A DNA stretch of 64,000 bases, taken from the NCBI RefSeq assembly GCF_014203715.1, contig NZ_JACHJP010000010.1:186001-250000 (forward strand), written 5' to 3'. Positions 58,861-64,000 of this stretch are shown piece after piece (position 1 is the first letter of the stretch; the number at the start of each line of letters is the position of its first letter). A model generated the notes under the pieces. The model saw only the letters and a list, made by a program, of their open reading frames with translations, was not told the DNA's origin and did no database searches. The DNA comes from Streptosporangium saharense (GTDB taxonomy: Bacteria; Actinomycetota; Actinomycetes; Streptosporangiales; Streptosporangiaceae). Made by a program: the position numbers and the translations under genes.

Positions 58861-60018
58861 TCAGGTCCGTTTGGCGACAGCGGTGATGAGGGGCTGGACC
58901 AGCCGCGCGGCCAGCGGACCGAACGCGGCGAGGATGAGGACGTAGGCCGCCGCGAGCGGACCGAGGTCGGGGTGGACCCCGGCCGCGACGGCGAGCCCGG
59001 CGATGACGATGTTGAACTCGCCCCTCGGGATGAGCGCGATGCCCGCCCGCGCCCGGCCCGCTTTGGCGATCCCGGCCCTGCGGGCGGCGTAGGCGCCGGT
59101 GAGCAGTTTGGTGACCATGCTGACCAGGGCGAGCAGCGCCGCCAGCCCGGCGACCGGTCCGATCTTGGTCGGGTCGGTCTGCAGGCCGAAGAAGACGAAG
59201 AACACCGCGGCGAACAGGTCGCGCAGCGGCGTCAGCAGCGCCTGGGCGTCCTCGGCCAGCTCCCCGGACAGCGCGATGCCGACCAGGAAGGCGCCGACGG
59301 CCGCGGAGACCTGGAGCTGCTGGGCCACCCCGGCGACCAGCAGCGCGAGCCCGACCACCTTCAGCAGCAGCACCTCGGAGTTGGGGCTGGCCACGAAGCT
59401 CTCGATGAACCGGCCGAAGCGCAGCGCGATCAGCAGGACCACGCTGACCGTGCCGAGCGCGATCGCCACGGTGACCGCGCCGCCGACGAAGGTCAGCCCG
59501 GCCAACAGAGCGGTGAGGATCGGCAGGTAGACCGCCATGGTCAGGTCCTCGAAGACCAGCAGGGAGAGCACGACCGGCGTCTCCCTGTTGCCGATCCAGC
59601 CCAGGTCGGACAGGACCTTCGCGGTGATGCCCGAGGAGGTGGCGTAGGTGACACCGGCCATCGCCACGGCGGCGACCGGGCCCCAGCCGAGCAGCAGCGC
59701 CACGATCGCGCCGGGAGTCGCGTTGAGGACCAGATCGACGACCCCGGCGCGCGCGTTGCCCTTCAGGCTGGTCACGAGCTCGTCGGCGTTGTACTCCAGG
59801 CCGAGGGTGAGCAGCAGGAGGATGACCCCCAGCTCGGCGCCGACCGAGACGAACTCCTCGCTGGTCGCCAGGGGGATGATGCCGCCGGTGCCGAAGGCGA
59901 GACCGGCCACGAGATAGAGCGGGATGGGGGAGATGCCGACGCGCAGTGCCAACGCGCCGAGAACACCGAGTCCGAGCAGGATGGCACCGAGCTCGAGGAG
60001 GAGAATCGCAGTGTGCAC
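58861..60018 (-). CDS. khtU: CPA2-type cation/proton antiporter (KhtU-like)
   Basis: A 385-residue antiporter with about 12 membrane helices and no C-terminal RCK domain. It has LYLVAGLAFGTGGIIPLATS, LLLLTLGLEYNADELVTSLK, TYATSSGITAKVLSDLGWIG, LSLLVFEDLTMAVYLPILTA and FVFFGLQTDPTKIGPVAGLA, typical of KefB/KhtU exchangers. With the KhtT-like protein encoded 8 bp upstream it would expel K+ (or another cation) for H+. No signal peptide is expected. Confidence 0.9.
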   Translation of the reverse strand: MHTAILLLELGAILLGLGVLGALALRVGISPIPLYLVAGLAFGTGGIIPLATSEEFVSVGAELGVILLLLTLGLEYNADELVTSLKGNARAGVVDLVLNATPGAIVALLLGWGPVAAVAMAGVTYATSSGITAKVLSDLGWIGNRETPVVLSLLVFEDLTMAVYLPILTALLAGLTFVGGAVTVAIALGTVSVVLLIALRFGRFIESFVASPNSEVLLLKVVGLALLVAGVAQQLQVSAAVGAFLVGIALSGELAEDAQALLTPLRDLFAAVFFVFFGLQTDPTKIGPVAGLAALLALVSMVTKLLTGAYAARRAGIAKAGRARAGIALIPRGEFNIVIAGLAVAAGVHPDLGPLAAAYVLILAAFGPLAARLVQPLITAVAKRT

Positions 60019-60026
60019 CCGGTGCC

Positions 60027-60509
60027 CTATCCGTGGGCCAGGATCTCGGAGACCGCGGAGGTGCTCTCCGGGCTGCCGACCACGACGACCACGTCCCCGC
60101 CGTCGAAGGTGAAGTCGGGGCCGGGGCTGGCGAACACCTGGCCGCTACGGACCACGGCGACGATGGACGCGCCGGTGCGGGTGCGGACCCGGGCGTCGCC
60201 CATCGGCCTTCCCACGTACGGCGTGCCCGGCGAGATCGGCAGTTGCATGCTGACCAGGCCCTCGACCTCGCGGTGCAGGGCGTTGAGGCGCTGCACGATG
60301 CGCGGGGCGCCGAGCAGCTCGGCGAGCGCGTCGGCCTCCTCGTCGTTCAGCTTGACGGTCTCGCAGGCCCGGTCCGGGTCGTTGGGATCGTAGATCACCA
60401 GGTCGCGGCGGCCCGTACGGTGGGAGACGATTCCTATGCGTCTGCCTGACCGCGTGGTGAACTCGTGCCGTAGTCCTATCCCCGGCAGAGCCGTCTGCTC
60501 GACGTCCAC
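60027..60509 (-). CDS. khtT: KhtT-like TrkA-C regulatory subunit
   Basis: A 160-residue cytoplasmic protein with a KhtT-type N-terminal domain (TALPGIGLRHEFTTRSGRRI) and a C-terminal TrkA-C (RCK_C) domain (TGASIVAVVRSGQVFASPGP, FTFDGGDVVVVVGSPE). In Bacillus KhtT binds c-di-AMP and gates KhtU. GTG 60509 has GGAGGAAGG just upstream. It precedes khtU in the same operon. Confidence 0.9.
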   Translation of the reverse strand: MDVEQTALPGIGLRHEFTTRSGRRIGIVSHRTGRRDLVIYDPNDPDRACETVKLNDEEADALAELLGAPRIVQRLNALHREVEGLVSMQLPISPGTPYVGRPMGDARVRTRTGASIVAVVRSGQVFASPGPDFTFDGGDVVVVVGSPESTSAVSEILAHG

Positions 60510-60604
60510 TGTGCCCTTCCTCCACTTTTAGGTAAATCGACGGAATCCTGAACCTATCAACGAACGGCGATGACTCTGGTTCCGCATATAACCCCTATTA
60601 CCGA

Positions 60605-60633
60605 TTGACTTTGTGGGTTTTATGTCTGACGAT
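60605..60633 (+). promoter_or_regulatory. Putative promoter of the ssu operon
   Basis: TTGACT (60605-60610) and GACGAT (60628-60633) are separated by 17 bp. The -10 is weak. The predicted start leaves a leader of about 30 nt before GTG 60673. Confidence 0.35.
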
Positions 60634-60672
60634 GGGCGGAACCCAGCCCCCCAGCTGTAACGAGGTCGTCAC

Positions 60673-61500
60673 GTGTCTCTTCCCGTCGCCGAAGCGAGGG
60701 TGGGTGGCCAGGCCGTACGGGCGAGGCCACGTGTCTCGCGGTCCTTCACCGCCTGGCAGCGCCTGCTCAGCCCACTGGCCGTCGTCGCCGTCTGGCAGGC
60801 GGCGGGCAGCGCGGGGCTGCTCCCCGAACGTCTGCTCGCCTCACCCGCCAGGATCGTCTCGACGGCCGCGGACCTGGTCGGGACCGGCGTCCTGCCCGAG
60901 GCGATCGCGGTCTCCCTGCAGCGGGCGGCGCTCGGCTTCCTGCTCGGCGCGCTGGCCGGGATCGGCCTGGCGCTGGTCGCCGGGCTCAGCAGGGCGGGGG
61001 AGAACGCCCTCGACCCGCTGCTGCAGATGCTGCGGGCCCTGCCGCTGTTCGGGCTGATCCCGCTGTTCATCCTCTGGTTCGGCATCGGTGAGGTGCCCAA
61101 GATCGGACTCGTCGCCCTCGGCGTGCTCTTCCCCCTCTACCTCAACACCTTCTCCGGAATCCGCGGCGTCGACGGCGGCCTCGCCGAACTGGCCAGGGTG
61201 CTGCGGCTGAGCCGTACCGCACTGGTCGCGCACATCGTGCTGCCCGGCGCGCTGCCGCAGGTCCTCGTCGGGCTCAGGCAGAGCCTGGGCGTCGCCTGGC
61301 TCGCGCTGATCGTCGCCGAGCAGATCAACGCCGACGCCGGTCTCGGATACATGATCAACGACGCCCGTGAGTTCCTGCGCACCGACGTGATCGTGGTCGG
61401 CCTGATCGTCTACGCGATCCTCGGGCTGCTCACCGACGCGCTGGTGCGCCTGCTGGAGAGGAGGGCCCTGGCATGGCGGCAGAGCTTCCCGCAGCGGTAG
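60673..61500 (+). CDS. ssuC: Sulfonate/nitrate-type ABC transporter permease
   Basis: A 275-residue permease with about six membrane helices and the EAA-like loop ELARVLRLSRTALVAHIVLPGALPQ (in part ELARVLRLSRTALVAHIVLP). GLRQSLGVAWLALIVAEQIN is typical of SsuC/TauC proteins. It starts an operon with the ATPase, binding protein and monooxygenase. The 163-bp gap before it carries the proposed promoter. Confidence 0.9.
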   Translation: MSLPVAEARVGGQAVRARPRVSRSFTAWQRLLSPLAVVAVWQAAGSAGLLPERLLASPARIVSTAADLVGTGVLPEAIAVSLQRAALGFLLGALAGIGLALVAGLSRAGENALDPLLQMLRALPLFGLIPLFILWFGIGEVPKIGLVALGVLFPLYLNTFSGIRGVDGGLAELARVLRLSRTALVAHIVLPGALPQVLVGLRQSLGVAWLALIVAEQINADAGLGYMINDAREFLRTDVIVVGLIVYAILGLLTDALVRLLERRALAWRQSFPQR

Positions 61501-62204
61501 TCCCCGCCGCGAAGGTGACCCGCCTCAGCCGCTCGTTCGGCGGGCGCGTCGTCCTCGACGGCGTCGATCTGGAGATCCGCGAGGGCGAGTTCGTCGCCCT
61601 GCTCGGCCGCAGCGGCTCCGGCAAGTCCACGCTGCTGAAGGCCCTCGCTGGGCTCGACCCGCTGACGCGGGACGCCGTCTCGGTCGGCGGCACCGTCTCG
61701 GTCGCCTTCCAGCAGCCCAGGCTCGTCCCGTGGAAGCGGGTGCTGGCCAATGTCGCGCTCGGGCTGCGCGTCCCCGACCCCCGCGCCGCCGCCCTGGCGG
61801 CCCTGGAGGAGGTGGGACTCGGCGCCCTCCACGACGCCTGGCCGCTGACCCTGTCCGGCGGGGAGGCGCAGCGGGCCTCCCTGGCCAGGGCGCTGGTCCG
61901 CGAGCCCGGCCTGCTCCTGCTCGACGAGCCCTTCAGCGCCCTCGACGCCCTGACCCGCATCACCATCCACCGGCTCGTGCTCGACCTGTGGGAGCGCCAC
62001 CGCCCCGGCATCCTGCTCGTCACCCACGACGTGGACGAGGCCCTGCTCCTGGCGGACCGCGTCCTGGTCCTCGACCGGGGGATCATCGCCCACGAGTCCC
62101 CGGTCGATCTTCCCCGTCCCCGCCACCGCGAGCACCCCGACCTCGTCGCCCTGCGCTCGACCCTGCTCGCCAGGCTCGGCGTCACCCCGGAGGGAACTGT
62201 ATGA
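61473..62204 (+). CDS. ssuB: Sulfonate-type ABC transporter ATP-binding protein
   Basis: A 243-residue ABC ATPase. Walker A is LLGRSGSGKSTLLKALAG, the signature is LSGGEAQRASLARAL, Walker B is LLLLDEPFSALDAL. It energises import through SsuC. GAGGAGG precedes the ATG, and the gene starts 28 bp inside the end of ssuC and overlaps ssuA by 4 bp. Confidence 0.93.
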   Translation: MAAELPAAVVPAAKVTRLSRSFGGRVVLDGVDLEIREGEFVALLGRSGSGKSTLLKALAGLDPLTRDAVSVGGTVSVAFQQPRLVPWKRVLANVALGLRVPDPRAAALAALEEVGLGALHDAWPLTLSGGEAQRASLARALVREPGLLLLDEPFSALDALTRITIHRLVLDLWERHRPGILLVTHDVDEALLLADRVLVLDRGIIAHESPVDLPRPRHREHPDLVALRSTLLARLGVTPEGTV

Positions 62205-63193
62205 ACCACCGCCGCACGAGATCCCTCGTGACCGCCGTCCTGGCCGTCCTGCTCCTGGCCACCGCGGCCTGCGGCGGGACCGGCCAGGCGGGAGGGGACG
62301 ACCTGTCCCGGGTGACGCTGCGCGTCGGCGACCAGAAGGGCGCCGGGCTGCGGGCCCTGCTGGAGGCGGCCGGCCAGCTCGACGGCACCCCCTACAAGAT
62401 CACCTGGTCCCAGTTCACCTCGGGACCCCCCATCCTGGAGGCCATCAACGCGGGCTCGATCGACTTCGGCGCGGTCGGCAACGCCCCTCCGGTGTTCGCC
62501 GCCGCGGCGGGGGCGAAGATCTCGATCGTCGGGGTCGCCGAGCGGGGCATCGGGGGCCAGGCGATCGTGGTCCCGAAGGACTCGCCGATCAGGACCCCGG
62601 CCGACCTGAAGGGCAAACGCGTCGCCGTCGCCAAGGGCAGCTCGGCCAACTTCCACCTGCTGGTCGTCCTCAGGAAGGTGGGGCTCGCCTTCACCGAGGT
62701 GCAGCCGCAGTACCTCCAGCCCCCGGACGCCCTGGCCGCCTTCTCCTCGGGGAAGGTCGACGCCTGGGCCATCTGGGACCCCTACACCGCCCAGGCGCAG
62801 GCACAGGCCGGGGCGAGGATCCTGGTGGACGGCGAGGGCTACGCCAACGGGTTCGAGTTCGAGATCGCGGGCCGGGACGCCCTCGCCGACCCCGCCAGAT
62901 CCGCCGCGCTCGGCGACTATCTGGCGCGCGTGCGCAAGGCACACCGCTGGGCCAACGAGCACCAGGACGAGTGGGCGAAGGTCTTCGCCCGGCTGACCGG
63001 CGTGGACGGGGACGTGATCGCCTCCGCCGTCAAGCGCGGCGGGTTCAGGGACCTCAAACTCGCCGGGGACGTGATCGCCCGCGAGCAACTGGTCGCCGAC
63101 GCCTTCGCCGAGGCCGGGCTCATCCCCAAGCCCGTCAGGATCGCCGACATCGTCGACACCCGTTTCGACGCGACCGTGGAGGAGTCCTCGTGA
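62201..63193 (+). CDS. ssuA: Aliphatic sulfonate-binding lipoprotein
   Basis: A 330-residue solute-binding protein. The N-terminal signal peptide (LVTAVLAVLLLATAACGG) has a weak lipobox (TAAC) and should be acylated on Cys. The mature domain has ITWSQFTSGPPILEAINAGS, DFGAVGNAPPVFAAAAGAKI and VVPKDSPIRTPADLKGKRVA, the SsuA/NMT1 pattern. It binds sulfonate outside the membrane and delivers it to SsuBC. ATG 62201 overlaps the ssuB stop. Confidence 0.9.
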   Translation: MNHRRTRSLVTAVLAVLLLATAACGGTGQAGGDDLSRVTLRVGDQKGAGLRALLEAAGQLDGTPYKITWSQFTSGPPILEAINAGSIDFGAVGNAPPVFAAAAGAKISIVGVAERGIGGQAIVVPKDSPIRTPADLKGKRVAVAKGSSANFHLLVVLRKVGLAFTEVQPQYLQPPDALAAFSSGKVDAWAIWDPYTAQAQAQAGARILVDGEGYANGFEFEIAGRDALADPARSAALGDYLARVRKAHRWANEHQDEWAKVFARLTGVDGDVIASAVKRGGFRDLKLAGDVIAREQLVADAFAEAGLIPKPVRIADIVDTRFDATVEESS

Positions 63194-64000
63194 AGTTCCA
63201 CTGGTTCCTGCCCACCGCGGGCGACAGCCGGGTCCTCACCGGGGGCGGGCACGGCCTCAAGAGAGGCCACGGCCGTTCCGAGAGCGCGGCCTTCCGCCCG
63301 CCGGACATCGAGTACCTCGCCCAGATCGCCCGCTCGGCCGAGCAGCTCGGCTTCGAGGCCGTGCTGACCCCGACCGGCTCCTGGTGCGAGGACGCCTGGC
63401 TGGTCACGGCCGCGCTGACCAGGGAGACCGAACGGCTGAAGTTCCTTGTCGCCTTCCGCCCCGGCCTGCTCTCGCCAACCCTGGCCGCGCAGATGGCCGC
63501 GACCTACCAGCGGCTGTCCCGGGGCAGGCTCCTGCTCAACGTGGTGACCGGGGGCGAGACGGCCGAGCAGGTCAGGTTCGGCGACCACCTGGCGAAGGAC
63601 GAACGCTACGAGCGCACCGGGGAGTTCCTCTCGGTCGTGCGCGGGGCGTGGAGCGGCACGCCGTACGACTTCGAGGGCAGGCACTACCGGGTCGAGGGCG
63701 CGACCGTCGCCGAGGCGCCGGACCCGGTCCCGGAGATCTACTTCGGCGGCTCGTCCGCGGCGGCGGGACCCGTCGCGGCCGGGCACGTGGACGTCTACCT
63801 GACCTGGGGCGAGCCGCCGGACCAGGTGGCGGAGAAGATCAAGTGGATCCGCGGCCTCGCCGAGGAGCGGGGACGCACGCTGAGGTACGGCATCCGGCTG
63901 CACGTGATCACCAGGGACACCGAGCGGGAGGCCTGGGCGGAGGCGGAACGGCTGCTGGGCGCCCTCGACCCCGAGGACATCAAGGCTGCCAGGAAGGCGC
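63190..64000 (+). CDS. ssuD: FMNH2-dependent alkanesulfonate monooxygenase, 5' part
   Basis: The first 270 residues of an SsuD-type LLM monooxygenase; the gene runs past the window end (the E. coli enzyme has about 380 residues). The Cys66 region LTPTGSWCEDAWLVTAALTR corresponds to the E. coli SsuD Cys54 neighbourhood, and PGLLSPTLAAQMAATYQRLS and LNVVTGGETAEQ are characteristic. It releases sulfite from alkanesulfonates with reduced FMN. GTG 63190 overlaps the ssuA stop by 4 bp. The flavin reductase SsuE is not visible. Confidence 0.9.
   Translation, partial: MKFHWFLPTAGDSRVLTGGGHGLKRGHGRSESAAFRPPDIEYLAQIARSAEQLGFEAVLTPTGSWCEDAWLVTAALTRETERLKFLVAFRPGLLSPTLAAQMAATYQRLSRGRLLLNVVTGGETAEQVRFGDHLAKDERYERTGEFLSVVRGAWSGTPYDFEGRHYRVEGATVAEAPDPVPEIYFGGSSAAAGPVAAGHVDVYLTWGEPPDQVAEKIKWIRGLAEERGRTLRYGIRLHVITRDTEREAWAEAERLLGALDPEDIKAARKA

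Overview
The window is high-G+C actinobacterial chromosome. Codon third positions are almost all G or C, many genes start with GTG, ATGA/GTGA stop-start overlaps are common, and several genes carry a TANNNT -10 box only 6-8 nt before the start codon (leaderless pattern). F420/LLM enzymes, secreted streptogrisin- and snapalysin-type proteases, and the gene order together suggest a filamentous actinomycete, probably Streptosporangiaceae (Streptosporangium/Nonomuraea-like). The genus is an inference. I saw no rRNA, tRNA, CRISPR array, insertion sequence or phage gene.

Layout. 1-13.7 kb: a core block, pafB(partial)-pafC-small membrane protein-tatA-tatC-diacylglycerol kinase-helY-small membrane protein, then an RNB exoribonuclease, a 5'-3' exonuclease, a PAS/SpoIIE phosphatase, an M24 peptidase and an acyl-CoA dehydrogenase. 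As I recall it, the paf-tat-helY-exonuclease-peptidase order matches the mycobacterial Rv2096c-Rv2089c region. 13.7-21.3 kb: a membrane protein, a flavin disulfide reductase-like enzyme, a pirin, an Lrp regulator, then a sugar module (BadF-type kinase, GH4 glycosidase, ROK regulator with a 19-bp palindromic operator). 21.3-27.3 kb: a HelD/HelR-type RNA polymerase-associated ATPase whose 5' end is out of frame with any normal start codon; a 571-bp gap with a strong promoter and three back-to-back stem-loops (candidate structured RNA); lnt-ppm1 (lipoprotein acylation and mannosyl donor synthesis); fxsA.

27.4-32.0 kb is the most interesting part: a compact ribosomal-peptide (RiPP) operon. It has a 46-residue precursor with a textbook double-glycine leader, an attenuator hairpin, an MvdD-like ATP-grasp ligase, a PpiC/SurA-related maturation protein, a 61-residue membrane stub resembling only the N-terminus of an HlyD adaptor, and a C39 peptidase-containing ABC exporter. 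The last four genes are translationally coupled. The core peptide (17 residues, three Trp, one Glu, no Asp) does not look like a known graspetide core.

32.1-52.2 kb is mixed accessory metabolism and regulation: a DAO-family oxidoreductase, a GNAT, two secreted proteases, an F420-type LLM enzyme, glutamate dehydrogenase, a quinone oxidoreductase with a divergent LysR, DUF3152, a NarL-type two-component pair, an OhrR-like MarR, STAS, a dicarboxylate symporter, DoxX, an ECF sigma factor with SnoaL domain beside an alpha/beta hydrolase, and a serine hydrolase. 52.3-64.0 kb is dominated by organosulfur-type functions: four coupled LLM flavin monooxygenases, a Tat-type exported alpha/beta hydrolase, a cupin, a KhtTU-like cation/proton antiporter, and an ssuC-ssuB-ssuA-ssuD sulfonate uptake and desulfonation operon that runs off the window end.
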